The position numbers were made by a program, and so were the translations under genes. Below, piece after piece: positions 46,312 to 54,886 of a stretch of 64,000 nt of DNA. The number at the start of each line of letters is the position of its first letter. Position 1 is the stretch's first letter. The stretch comes from Halostella pelagica (GTDB lineage: Archaea > Halobacteriota > Halobacteria > Halobacteriales > Natronoarchaeaceae), in NCBI GenBank assembly GCA_005954745.1, contig CP040678.1, positions 1,426,001 to 1,490,000 on the forward strand. Reading direction: 5' to 3'. A model generated the notes under the pieces. It ran no database searches and was not told the origin of the DNA. It saw only the letters and a list, made by a program, of their open reading frames with translations.

Positions 46312-47286
46312 TCACTCGTGGCCGGAGACGCGGACCGGTTCGTACGGTTCCTCGAGATACTCCAGTTCGTCGTCCGAAAGCGTCATCTCGACAGCTTCGA
46401 CGGCGTCTTCCAGGTGTTTGACGCTCGTCGTGCCGACGATGGGTGCGTCAACCGCGTCCTGATGGAGCAACCAGGCCAGCGCTATCTGCGCCATCGTCGC
46501 ATTGCGGTCGTCGGCCAGGTCCGCGACGCGTTCGTTGACCTCCCGACCGCCGCCCTCGAAGTACGGATGTTCGCGGGCGTAGTCGTCCGTTTCGCCGCGG
46601 GTCGTCGCCTCGTGTTCCTCGTGTGGCCGCGTGAGGTAGCCGCGGGCGAGCGGACTCCACGGAACGACGCCGACGTCTTCCTGCTCGCACAGCGGGAGCA
46701 TCTCGCGTTCCTCCTCCCGGTAGAGCAGGTTGTAGTGGTTCTGCATGGTGACGAACCGTTCCAGGTCCAGCCGTTCGCTCGTCCGAAGCGCGTCCGCGAA
46801 CTGGTAGGTCCACATGGAACTCGCGCCGAGGTACCGGACCTGTCCCCTCCGCACGGCGTCGTCGAGCGCCCGGAGCGTCGTCTCTATCGGCGTGTCGTAA
46901 TCCCAGCGGTGGATCTGGTAGAGGTCGACCGTCTCCATGCCGAGGCGGTCGAGACTGTTCTGCAGTTCCTGCTCGATAGCCTTCCGGGAGAGGCCGCCGG
47001 AGTTCGGGTCGTCCTCGTCCATCCGGAAGTAGCCCTTCGTGGCGACGACGGCTTCGTTTCGTCGACCGTCTAACGCCGTTCCGAGGACGCGCTCGCTCTC
47101 GCCTTCCGAGTACATGTTCGCCGTGTCGAAGAAGTTGATACCGAGGTCCATCGCCCGGTCGAGTATCTCCAGGCTCTCCTCCTCGTCTAGGACCCAGTCG
47201 CGCCAGTCGCTCGTGCCGAAGCTCATGCAACCGAGACAGATCCGACTGACTTCCATGCCGGTGGAACCGAGCGTCGTGTACTCCAT
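46312..47286 (-). CDS. Aldo/keto reductase
   Basis: 324 residues from ATG 47286 (MEYTTLGSTGMEVSRIC). TIM-barrel AKR signatures: LGINFFDTANMYSEGESERV with catalytic Asp and Tyr, VATKGYFRM with Lys, and YQIHRWDYDT with His; the NADPH motif is near VGTTSVKHLEDAVEAVE. Reduces carbonyl compounds in the cytosol with NADPH; substrate unknown. The 3' end lies against the truncated macro-domain gene. Confidence 0.94.
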   Translation of the reverse strand: MEYTTLGSTGMEVSRICLGCMSFGTSDWRDWVLDEEESLEILDRAMDLGINFFDTANMYSEGESERVLGTALDGRRNEAVVATKGYFRMDEDDPNSGGLSRKAIEQELQNSLDRLGMETVDLYQIHRWDYDTPIETTLRALDDAVRRGQVRYLGASSMWTYQFADALRTSERLDLERFVTMQNHYNLLYREEEREMLPLCEQEDVGVVPWSPLARGYLTRPHEEHEATTRGETDDYAREHPYFEGGGREVNERVADLADDRNATMAQIALAWLLHQDAVDAPIVGTTSVKHLEDAVEAVEMTLSDDELEYLEEPYEPVRVSGHE

Positions 47287-47381
47287 GCCACCGCGTACGG
47301 CGAGGGGGTGCAAAAGCGTGGAGGTGGAGGAATCTCGCACGGGCACTGAACCCGTCTGCTATCGTTCAGCTCTCGAACGAT

Positions 47382-47460
47382 ACTAGTCCCTGAAACGGGT
47401 TACAACTGAGCGCATTGCCGTCGTGCGCTCAGGTGTGTATTGACTGTCAGTGACTACTGG
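47382..47460. repeat. Palindromic repeat family 1, copy B
   Basis: About 79 bases from ACTAGTCCCTGAAACGGG to GTCAGTGACTACTGG, including the family core GCGCATTGCCGTCGTGCGCTCA. Same orientation as copy A; more diverged and with weaker ends. Confidence 0.7.
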
Positions 47461-47475
47461 AGCGTCGTCACCGCA

Positions 47476-47892
47476 TCAGAGCGATATCGCGTACGGCCAG
47501 GCCCGGGTACTCAGGGCCAGGAGGACGATCGCGGTTCCGAACATGGCGGCGTTTTTCAGGAAGCTGTTCATCTCGTTTTGCTGTTGCTGAGGGTCGTCGA
47601 CGTTCCAGAAGTCGTGCATCTTCGGCGTCGCGACGAGAAGGAACGTCGCCAGCGCTCCCGCGCCCAGGAGAGGGTACAGGCCCAGCGCCACGAGTAGACC
47701 GCCGACCAGCAACATCCCGCCAGTGAACGGAACCATTAGTCCCGCGGCGGGGACGCCCTTGGCGTCCGCGTAGCCGACCATAGATTCGGTGTCCACGAAG
47801 TGGTTCAATCCCGTGAACGCGAGAACGGCACCGAACATTACTCTCCCCACCAGGAAGAGGACCTCGCCGACGGCCGTTAGTTCGAGGGCCAT
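47476..47892 (-). CDS. DoxX-family membrane protein
   Basis: 138 residues with four helices. Conserved DoxX features: VMFGAVLAFTGLNHFVD near the N-terminus and PFTGGMLLVGGLLVALGLYP. A good Shine-Dalgarno GGAGGTG precedes ATG 47892, so the transcript has a leader. Divergent from the HxlR gene with palindromic DNA between them. DoxX proteins are linked to thiol/redox membrane complexes; the exact role here is unknown. Confidence 0.9.
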   Translation of the reverse strand: MALELTAVGEVLFLVGRVMFGAVLAFTGLNHFVDTESMVGYADAKGVPAAGLMVPFTGGMLLVGGLLVALGLYPLLGAGALATFLLVATPKMHDFWNVDDPQQQQNEMNSFLKNAAMFGTAIVLLALSTRAWPYAISL

Positions 47893-47970
47893 CAGGCCCC
47901 ACCTCCGGCGGAAACAGTTGCGAGACGATACGAAACTTGCGTCGGGATACGTGATTTCATTACGTTACCT

Positions 47971-47986
47971 GGTTCGATAGCGAACC
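47971..47986. promoter_or_regulatory. Palindrome between doxX and hxlR genes
   Basis: GGTTCGATAGCGAACC: six-base arms with a four-base spacer, overlapping the TATA-like CCTTTTAGG of the HxlR gene. Candidate autoregulatory operator for HxlR. Confidence 0.45.
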
Positions 47987-48027
47987 TTTTAGGCGTTCCC
48001 GGACGTCGGAGTTAGTAGGTAACACCG

Positions 48028-48375
48028 ATGTCCCTCGAATCTACCCCCTCGCCTGAAGAGAAAAACGAGAGCGCCTGCGACGTGGTCGAATCGCTCGAAC
48101 AGATCGGCTCCCAGTGGCGACTCATCGTCCTCAACGACCTGCAGGAGGATGAAAAGCGGTTCAACGAACTCAAACGCTCGACTGGCGCGAACTCCCGGAC
48201 CCTCTCGCGGGTGCTCGACGACCTGACCGACCTCGGATTCGTCACGCGCCGCCTCGAAGAGGACGCGCCGGTCGCGACGTACTACAGTCTCACGGAGAAG
48301 GGTCGGTCGCTCTGTCCCGTCTTCGACGAGATCGAGGACTGGGCAGAAGATTGGCTCGGCGAGGCGGAGAGTTAA
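48028..48375 (+). CDS. HxlR-family winged-helix regulator
   Basis: 115 residues. HxlR layout: SACDVVESLEQIGSQWRLIV, then FNELKRSTGANSRTLSRVLDDLTDLGFVTRR as recognition helix, and YYSLTEKGRSLCPVFDEI wing and dimerisation helix. The near N-terminal Cys (SACDV) is a possible redox sensor as in other HxlR proteins. Divergently placed beside doxX, which it probably controls. Confidence 0.93.
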   Translation: MSLESTPSPEEKNESACDVVESLEQIGSQWRLIVLNDLQEDEKRFNELKRSTGANSRTLSRVLDDLTDLGFVTRRLEEDAPVATYYSLTEKGRSLCPVFDEIEDWAEDWLGEAES

Positions 48376-48400
48376 GTCCTCGGCGTCCGACCGTCTGACC

Positions 48401-48595
48401 ATGCCGAATGTACCGTTTACCCCGTCCTCGTCACACGCAGAAGACGGTGCGGCCAAAGGGGCGAAAACCGGCGCGAAACTAGCCAAACCGTTCGGCCCGG
48501 TGCCCGCCGGCGTCGCGGCCGGCGTCGGCGGTGCGACCGGTTTCGCCGCGGGCTACGCCCGCGACCAGGTCGAGTCGCTCTGCCCGTTCAGCTGA
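48401..48595 (+). CDS. Small Gly/Ala-rich hypothetical protein
   Basis: 64 residues starting MPNVPFTPSSSHAEDGAAKG; the central FGPVPAGVAAGVGGATGFAA is a glycine-zipper-like hydrophobic stretch. Sits 25 bases after hxlR on the same strand and may be cotranscribed. No family recognised. Confidence 0.6.
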   Translation: MPNVPFTPSSSHAEDGAAKGAKTGAKLAKPFGPVPAGVAAGVGGATGFAAGYARDQVESLCPFS

Positions 48596-48666
48596 CTGTT
48601 CGTTCGGAGATCACGGTCCGGCGGTTCTCTGGTGGATTCAAGTTACGGAGACGCGTAGCGTCGCGC

Positions 48667-49593
48667 ATGAACGACACTCGACGCGCGATTCTCGCCGCGC
48701 TCGCCGACGGACCGGTGACGGGGCCGGCGCTGGCGGACCGCCTCGATGTCTCGCGCGCTGCCGTCTGGAAACAGGTCGACGGCCTCCGCGAAGAGGGGTT
48801 CGAGATCGAGAGCAACGGCGAGGGGTACCGGTTGACCGCGGTCCCGGAGTTCGGGGGCACGGCCGTCGAATACGGCCTCGACGCCCCCTACGAAGTGGAA
48901 TACCACGACACGATAGACAGCACGAACGCCCGCGCCCGGGACCTGGCGGGCGACGGCGCGAGCGACGTAGTCGTCCTCGCAGACGAGCAGACGCACAGCA
49001 AAGGCCGCCTCGATCGCGAGTGGACCTCGCCGAGCGGCGGAGTCTGGATGAGCGTCGTCGTCCGCCCGGACCTCCCGCCGGCGCACGTTCCGCTGGTGAC
49101 GCTCGCCGCTGCCGTTGCGACGACTCGCGCGCTTCGCGAAGCGGGCGTCGACGCCGGCATCAAGTGGCCGAACGACGTACTCGCCGCCGACGACGGGCGG
49201 AAACTCGCCGGGATCCTGACCGAGATGGAAGGCGAGGCTGACCGCGCGAACTGGGTGGTCGTCGGCGTCGGCGTGAACGCGAACGTCGACCCGGAAACAC
49301 TGCCCGACACGGCGACCAGCGTCCGCGAGCACGCCGGAGACGTAGAGCGTCGACCGTTCGTCCAGCGGTTCCTAGAGGAGTTCGACGACCTGCTTTCCGA
49401 CTCGGACGCGGTGCTTGCGGCCTGGAGAGACAACGCTTTAACGCTCGGACGGACGGTACGCGTCGAGACGCCCTCCGGCGACGTAATCGGCGAGGCTATC
49501 GACGTGGAGTTTCCCGGAACGCTCGTAATCGACACCGAAGACGGCGAGCGACGGGTACACGCCGGCGATTGCGAGCACCTCCGGCCGCACTGA
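48667..49593 (+). CDS. birA: Biotin--[acetyl-CoA carboxylase] ligase / repressor (BirA-type)
   Basis: 308 residues. N-terminal winged helix (DTRRAILAALADGPVTGPAL, DRLDVSRAAVWKQVDGLREE) then the catalytic domain: SAVxSTN-type DTIDSTNARARDLAG, GRLDREWTSPSGGVWMSVVV (biotinyl-AMP loop) and IKWPNDVLAADDGRKLAGIL with the essential Lys. Attaches biotin to acetyl/propionyl-CoA carboxylase BCCP and may repress biotin genes. No other biotin gene is in the window. Confidence 0.95.
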   Translation: MNDTRRAILAALADGPVTGPALADRLDVSRAAVWKQVDGLREEGFEIESNGEGYRLTAVPEFGGTAVEYGLDAPYEVEYHDTIDSTNARARDLAGDGASDVVVLADEQTHSKGRLDREWTSPSGGVWMSVVVRPDLPPAHVPLVTLAAAVATTRALREAGVDAGIKWPNDVLAADDGRKLAGILTEMEGEADRANWVVVGVGVNANVDPETLPDTATSVREHAGDVERRPFVQRFLEEFDDLLSDSDAVLAAWRDNALTLGRTVRVETPSGDVIGEAIDVEFPGTLVIDTEDGERRVHAGDCEHLRPH

Positions 49594-49628
49594 AAACCGA
49601 TCAACGCTGGCGGCGGTGCCGTCTGTCG

Positions 49629-50165
49629 CTACTCCTCGACGCTGGCGACTGATCCCGTATCGTCCTCCTCGCGGTTTCTCTCCCGCTTTTCCGCCGGATT
49701 CTGCTCGCGACCCTCCGCTCCCTCCTCACTTGGTTCGCCGACGCGGACAGTCAGAACGGGGACGTCCGACGAGCGAACAACACGTTCCGCGACGCTGCCC
49801 AGAAGCAGGCGGTCGATGCCGCCGCGACCGTGGGTCCCCATGACGATCAGGTCGCAGTCGTTCTGCTCGGCGTATCGGACGATCTCCTTGCTCGGCGTCC
49901 CGTCGACCAGCGATCCCTCGACATCGACGGACGTTCCGGCGGCGATGTCGCGGACGCGGTCTATCGCCGCTTCGCCCTCGTCCCGGAGCATGTCGGAGAT
50001 ACCCTCCCAGGACGTCTCCATCGGGAGAGTGCCGTAGCTAGCCGTGTTCACCACGTACACCGCGTGGACGCTCGCCCCGTGGGCTTCAGCGAGATCGATC
50101 GCGTGCCCGATTGCGCGTTCGACGCCGTCCGAACCGTCCGTCGGGACGAGAATGCGGTCGTACAT
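49629..50165 (-). CDS. Universal stress protein (UspA family)
   Basis: 178 residues from ATG 50165 (MYDRILVPTDGSDGVERA). One UspA domain with the ATP-binding motif MGTHGRGGIDRLLLGSVAER followed by S for the phosphate loop. An acidic C-terminal tail of about 30 residues (rich in Glu) extends beyond the domain. Usually binds ATP and supports stress survival; no specific partner is known. Confidence 0.94.
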   Translation of the reverse strand: MYDRILVPTDGSDGVERAIGHAIDLAEAHGASVHAVYVVNTASYGTLPMETSWEGISDMLRDEGEAAIDRVRDIAAGTSVDVEGSLVDGTPSKEIVRYAEQNDCDLIVMGTHGRGGIDRLLLGSVAERVVRSSDVPVLTVRVGEPSEEGAEGREQNPAEKRERNREEDDTGSVASVEE

Positions 50166-50229
50166 CGTGTTACGTGTTCGCATACGACGCAGGTTGATAA
50201 AAACCCATCGTGCGAGAGACGCGTTCCTG

Positions 50230-51243
50230 CTACAGCAACACGCGCTCCACGTCCGAACTGCCGGCGCGGCGAACGACGGATCTGACCACGTCCCGAGCGC
50301 CGGCGAGATTGTCGGAGTCGCCGTCTAGAACCAGGAGTTTCGCTGCTCGGCCCGGTTCGATCAGACCGCAGTTCAGACCCGCGATGTCCGCGCCGCGTAC
50401 CGTCGCCATCCGCAGGACCTCGGTCGCTGACAGGTCGAACAGCTTCGCCGCGAACTCCATCTCGCGAAACATCGACGGGCTGTTCGTCATCACGTTGTCC
50501 GTCCCGAGCGCGAGCGTCGTTCGCTCGGCCAACTCGTCGACCGGCGGCAGGCCGACATCGGTGACCAGATTCGACCGCGGACAGATGACGACCGGTATCT
50601 CGTTGTCCTGTAACCGCTCTAAGTGAAGCGGTTCCGGGTGAACCATGTGGACCAGAAAGTCAGGGTCCAGGTCCAGTGCGGGGTTGATATCGCTGCTGTC
50701 GACTTCGCCTGCGTGAATGCCGAACAGTTTGTCGGCGGCCCGCGTCGCCGTCCGTTCGCGGCCGAACCGGTCGTCGTTCGCACCGCTCGCTCCGTACCCG
50801 TCTGCGGCCTCCATCGCGTCGATCGTCTCCCGGCCGAGCACGACCGGGTCGATACGCAGTCCGTCAGCGGCCGCCCTGATCGCGTCGACGCCGTCGACGC
50901 CGCCCTCCCGGAACTCGATCGTCGTCGCAGTGCCTGTCGCTTGCATGTACGCGAGCGACCGTCGCATCGCGGCGACTAGTTCCGACTGGTCGGCCTTCCG
51001 GAGCAGGCGATGTTTCAGCCCGTCCGGCGGCGCGACGAGTTCCTCCAGAGTGAGGCCGCCTCCCGCCTCCTTCGCGATCGAATCTCCGATGTGGGTGTGG
51101 GCGTTGACGAACGCGGGAATCACGACAGCGTCACTCTCGACCGACGCCTCCTCGATGGCCGTTATCTCGCCGTCCTCCGCGACGACGCGGCCCTCGATCG
51201 GCTCGAACTCCCGGCCGCGAAGTATCGTCCCCTCTATCTCCAT
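50230..51243 (-). CDS. Amidohydrolase / metal-dependent deaminase
   Basis: 337 residues. TIM-barrel amidohydrolase: HTHIGDS near residue 50 (first metal ligands), GIHAGEVDSSD, HMVHPEPLHLERL and ALGTDNVMTNSP with the last metal Asp; the C-terminus GLIEPGRAAKLLVLDGDSDN returns to the beta-sandwich. Closest in feel to TrzN/SAH- or deoxyadenosine-deaminase enzymes; the substrate cannot be told. On the minus strand between the Usp and HD genes. Confidence 0.88.
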   Translation of the reverse strand: MEIEGTILRGREFEPIEGRVVAEDGEITAIEEASVESDAVVIPAFVNAHTHIGDSIAKEAGGGLTLEELVAPPDGLKHRLLRKADQSELVAAMRRSLAYMQATGTATTIEFREGGVDGVDAIRAAADGLRIDPVVLGRETIDAMEAADGYGASGANDDRFGRERTATRAADKLFGIHAGEVDSSDINPALDLDPDFLVHMVHPEPLHLERLQDNEIPVVICPRSNLVTDVGLPPVDELAERTTLALGTDNVMTNSPSMFREMEFAAKLFDLSATEVLRMATVRGADIAGLNCGLIEPGRAAKLLVLDGDSDNLAGARDVVRSVVRRAGSSDVERVLL

Positions 51244-51306
51244 ATGGATGGTGGTTGTGCGGACTCCGTAATCAGTTGTCCGACTCGCCGTCGCTTCGCC
51301 CGCATC

Positions 51307-52536
51307 TCAGCGGTCGCCGAACTCGTCCAGTCGGGCGTTCCACCCGCTCCGGCGCTCGGTGACGAGCGACCCGTCGATGTCCAGACCGAGCGAGTCGACC
51401 GCGGCCCGCCCGACCTGTGCAGTCACCTCCTCGGGTGCGTACACGCCTAGCCGCCACTGCGAGCGCTGCGCCGCCCGGAGCGCCTCGACGAGCGGCGACT
51501 GCTCGTCGAGTCTCCGTATCTCTCCGGCGACGGCTACTCGCGTCGACGACTCGGTCATCGTCGGACGCGCCGGCACGTCGAGGATGACTTGCTCCGGGTC
51601 GACGCCAGCGTTCGCGGCTATCTCCCGTTCGCACTCCCGGACGACATCGTGGTTGGCCGCCAGAACGCTCTCGGGAACGCTCTCTAGTTCAGCCCACAGA
51701 GCGCGCTTGAACAGGTCCCGGTTACAGAGCCGTCTGGCGGTGTTCGCCGTCGCGTCCGCCTCCCGAAGCGCGACGAGGAGCCCCGGGTCGTCCAACCGAC
51801 GGAGTTCCTCGGCGGTGTAGTCGGTCGTTTCGAGCAGTCGCTCGGATGCCCGCCGGAGCATAGACTTGCTGATCCGGGCCACGTGATGGCTGTAGACGGT
51901 CGGATTCATCAGCGCTCGCGCGACCAGGAGGCTCTCGGCCGCCTGGACGTTCCCCTCGGCTAACACGAGTTCCCCGTCGACGAAGGTGAGCTCTCGGATC
52001 AGTCGTTCGTGGTCGATCGTCCCGTACGGGACGCCGGTGTGGTGTGCGTCTCGCACGAGATAGTCCATCCGGTCTACGTCTAACTCGCCAGAGACTATCT
52101 GTCCGAAGCGGCCCTCGCCGGCGACGAGATCCGCGACGGCGGCAGGCGAGAGCCCGTGGTCGCGAAGTACCGAACCGACCTCGCCGCCGACGAACAGCTC
52201 GTGGACGTCGTCGTGGTACTTCCCGGTACGTCGGTGGATGATGTCCTCGACGTTGTGGCTGAACGGGGAGTGACCGACGTCGTGCAGTAGCGCGGCGGCC
52301 TCGACGCGTGCGGCCCGGTCACCCTCGACGCCGAGGTTAGAGAGCGCTTCGCAGGCGAGGTGATACACGCCGAGGCTGTGTTCGAACCGCGTGTGGTTTG
52401 CGGACGGATACACCAGAGACACCGTCCCTAACTGCTTGATCCGGCGGAGTCGCTGGACCGCGGGCGTGTCCAGGAGGTCTCGCGCCACGCCGTCCACGGT
52501 GATGTGGTCGTGGACGGAGTCCTTGATCGTCTTCAT
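51307..52536 (-). CDS. HD-domain dNTPase-like phosphohydrolase (SAMHD1 type)
   Basis: 409 residues from ATG 52536 (MKTIKDSVHDHITVDG). Motifs H...HD...D: TRFEHSLGVYHLACEAL, ALLHDVGHSPFSHNVEDIIH, then DRMDYLVRDAHHTGVPYGTI, all as in SAMHD1-like dNTP triphosphohydrolases and the YwfO family. May hydrolyse dNTPs or GTP; the last 110 residues are a family-specific regulatory extension. The start fits the D-x-I/V-H-x-H-I opening of the family. Confidence 0.93.
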   Translation of the reverse strand: MKTIKDSVHDHITVDGVARDLLDTPAVQRLRRIKQLGTVSLVYPSANHTRFEHSLGVYHLACEALSNLGVEGDRAARVEAAALLHDVGHSPFSHNVEDIIHRRTGKYHDDVHELFVGGEVGSVLRDHGLSPAAVADLVAGEGRFGQIVSGELDVDRMDYLVRDAHHTGVPYGTIDHERLIRELTFVDGELVLAEGNVQAAESLLVARALMNPTVYSHHVARISKSMLRRASERLLETTDYTAEELRRLDDPGLLVALREADATANTARRLCNRDLFKRALWAELESVPESVLAANHDVVRECEREIAANAGVDPEQVILDVPARPTMTESSTRVAVAGEIRRLDEQSPLVEALRAAQRSQWRLGVYAPEEVTAQVGRAAVDSLGLDIDGSLVTERRSGWNARLDEFGDR

Positions 52537-52679
52537 GCGCCGACCTTCGGCGCGTTCCTTCAAAAAGTGTCGTTCGTCTCCTCGGAAGTCGCTCGCGACG
52601 CCGGGCAACGGTCACCGTGTCCCCTGAAACGGGTCAGCCTCCGGAGTCGTGTCAGTCGGAACGGTAGAGACGGTGGAAC

Positions 52680-52763
52680 TATAGTAGTCACTGAAAATCA
52701 ATACATACCTAATCGCACGACATCAATGCGATCAGCGTGTAAATCGGTTCTGTGACTACTATA
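52680..52763. repeat. Palindromic repeat family 1, copy C
   Basis: 84 bases with perfect 12-base inverted ends TATAGTAGTCAC and GTGACTACTATA, and an inner hairpin ATCGCACGACATCAATGCGAT. Aligns over its whole length with the reverse complement of copy A. Best-preserved member. Confidence 0.85.
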
Positions 52764-52820
52764 GCGACTGCTGCTGACGGAGAACACGGATGCGAGCGTT
52801 TCATCGCTGGATCACACTAG

Positions 52821-53051
52821 TCACGAGATCGCAACTGCGACGACTATCAGTCCTGCTAAACCTACACACATTCCGACAATAAACCCGACTAGGTCAGCTG
52901 TTTCGTCCATTTCAATATCAGATGGCCGTTGCGTTGTCCCGGTAGCCTTCAGCTGTCGATTGAGTCGGTCGATAACCGGATGGTTGATCGCAGTAAGTGC
53001 CCCACCGAGAACCAGGACGACACCGAATACCGCCTGTCCGACTGCGACCAT
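52821..53051 (-). CDS. Small two-helix membrane protein
   Basis: 76 residues from ATG 53051 (MVAVGQAVFGVVLVLGG), with an AAAACTATTG element about 35 bases upstream. Helices VAVGQAVFGVVLVLGGALTA and LVGFIVGMCVGLAGLIVVAV at the two ends, a polar loop between. Part of the accessory region beside repeat copy C. Not recognised. Confidence 0.65.
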   Translation of the reverse strand: MVAVGQAVFGVVLVLGGALTAINHPVIDRLNRQLKATGTTQRPSDIEMDETADLVGFIVGMCVGLAGLIVVAVAIS

Positions 53052-53159
53052 AGCGCGAGTATCTATCGACCAAAACAATAGTTTTGCCCTTCCCGCGTAC
53101 AGAGAGTATGCTTATCGCACCGCTTTCGGACTTCATCGTTCGAACAAGATCGTGAGGCC

Positions 53160-53480
53160 CTACACAGGTGGGTCTGCGTCGTCACCGAATCCACTCCCGT
53201 ACGCCTCGACGACTTCCGTGACGGTGACTTCGTACGCATCATACCACTCTGTCCACCGCTGTTTCGCCCGTTCGTGGTCAGAATCTGCTCCAAACGACTC
53301 AAGCGCGTCCAACGACCCCCAGTAGTATACGACGAGAACCTCCTCACTCTCCGGGGCGTGCCACGTCCGCTTGCCCATATACCCCTCCGTGCCCTCGGCA
53401 GCCGCCTGTATCGCGTCATTCAGCTCGTGAAACTCCGAATCGTACTCCCCCGGATCGAGGCGAAACGTAACAAGATACAT
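53160..53480 (-). CDS. ABM-fold (antibiotic biosynthesis monooxygenase-like) protein
   Basis: 106 residues from ATG 53480 (MYLVTFRLDPGEYDSEFH). A ferredoxin-like alpha/beta barrel is suggested by the pattern FRLDPGEY...TEGYMGKRTWHAPESEEVLVVYYWGSLDALES, with the Trp and Tyr of the substrate pocket. Probably a small heme-degrading or oxygenase-like dimer; no neighbours help. Lower GC than the core genes. Confidence 0.72.
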   Translation of the reverse strand: MYLVTFRLDPGEYDSEFHELNDAIQAAAEGTEGYMGKRTWHAPESEEVLVVYYWGSLDALESFGADSDHERAKQRWTEWYDAYEVTVTEVVEAYGSGFGDDADPPV

Positions 53481-53701
53481 CCCTACAGGCAGTTCGCCCC
53501 ACGTGAATAAGGAATTTCTTCTTCGGGGACACAAAATTCGCTACAGTTCACTCGCTGACGTGGTTCATCTCAGTTTTTCGTCTTCGGCCAGTCTCGCCAG
53601 ATACTCCATGATTATTCATTGGCACAGCGAACACTCTTATGGACAACCTGCTCCCATCGGTGGCACGTACCGCCGCCCGAGTGGGTCTATGAAGACAACC
53701 T

Positions 53702-54886
53702 ATGACACGAGACGATGATCGGTCCAACAAGAACCGATTTGCGACCATTGCCGTCGGCACAGCTGAGACCAACACGCGCCTCGACAGAGGTGGAACGAAC
53801 GATGTCGTCCCGCCGATCCACCTCTCGACTACATTCGAGTGGGCCAGTGGTGACGACGGCAATAAACACGATTACTCGCGTGAGAGCAATCCGACGCGGG
53901 CGGCCCTTGAGGAGCAGTTAGCCCACCTCGAAGGCGGCGAGCATGGGCTTGCGTTCGCCTCCGGAATGGCCGCGATCTCAACAGCGATCCTCTCGATCGT
54001 CCCACCCGGAGGCCACCTCGTCTCCTCCGACTCCATCTATAGCGGAACCGAAAAACTGCTCACAGAACTCGTCGGCGGTCACTTCGGCGTCGATGTCGAG
54101 TTCGTCGATGCCCGTGACCCTGAAAACGTCGCTGCCACAGTCGATTCGGACACCGATTTGGTCTGGGCGGAGACGCCGACGAATCCGCTGATACGGCTGT
54201 GCGACATCCGGGCGATAGCTGACATCGCCGATGACTACGACATCCCGTTTGGGGTGGATAGCACCTTTGCGAGTCCGTACTTCCAAGCACCGCTCGGACT
54301 AGGTGCCGACATCGTCGTCCACAGTACTACCAAGTATCTCAACGGGCATTCCGACTCGATCGGCGGTGCCGTTATCACTGACGACGATGGGCTGTTCGAG
54401 CAGTTGGCGTTTGCCCAGCGGACTGGGCTTGGGAACATGCTTTCGCCGTTTGACTGCTATCTGGTTGCGCGGGGGCTGAAGACGTTGCCGGCGCGGATGG
54501 AACATCACGAGGCGAACGCAATGGCGGTTGCGCGGTTCCTCGAGGGCCATGATCGGATTGCACGCGTTCAGTATCCGGGCCTTGAGAGTCACCCGCAACA
54601 CGACCTTGCGTGTGAGCAGATGTCGGGGTACAGCGGGATGCTGTCCTTCGAATTCGACGGCACACTCATCGAACTCGAAGCGTTCATCGAGGGACTCGAA
54701 GTGTTCACACCGGGAGCCAGTCTCGGGGGAGTCGAGAGCCTTGTTGAGGTACCGTCGTTGATGATTCCCGACGAAGTGAGCCACGGGGAGGCTACGGCGG
54801 AGATTCCTGAGACGCTGGTCCGGGTGTCGGTTGGCCTCGAAGATGCTGATGACCTTTGCGAGGATCTCGAGACGGCGCTACCGTAG
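53702..54886 (+). CDS. Cys/Met metabolism PLP-dependent enzyme (cystathionine gamma-synthase/lyase or methionine gamma-lyase-like)
   Basis: 394 residues. Gamma-type trans-sulfuration fold: YSRESNPTRAALEEQLAHLE, FASGMAAISTAILSIVPPGG, WAETPTNPLIRLCDI, and the PLP-Lys in VVHSTTKYLNGHSDSIGG (Lys211). Could be a cystathionine gamma-lyase or synthase, or a methionine gamma-lyase; residues distinguishing them are not decisive here. Codon usage is less GC-rich than neighbouring core genes and the gene lies near repeat copy C, so transfer is possible. TATGAC precedes ATG directly; promoter not clear. Confidence 0.9.
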   Translation: MTRDDDRSNKNRFATIAVGTAETNTRLDRGGTNDVVPPIHLSTTFEWASGDDGNKHDYSRESNPTRAALEEQLAHLEGGEHGLAFASGMAAISTAILSIVPPGGHLVSSDSIYSGTEKLLTELVGGHFGVDVEFVDARDPENVAATVDSDTDLVWAETPTNPLIRLCDIRAIADIADDYDIPFGVDSTFASPYFQAPLGLGADIVVHSTTKYLNGHSDSIGGAVITDDDGLFEQLAFAQRTGLGNMLSPFDCYLVARGLKTLPARMEHHEANAMAVARFLEGHDRIARVQYPGLESHPQHDLACEQMSGYSGMLSFEFDGTLIELEAFIEGLEVFTPGASLGGVESLVEVPSLMIPDEVSHGEATAEIPETLVRVSVGLEDADDLCEDLETALP

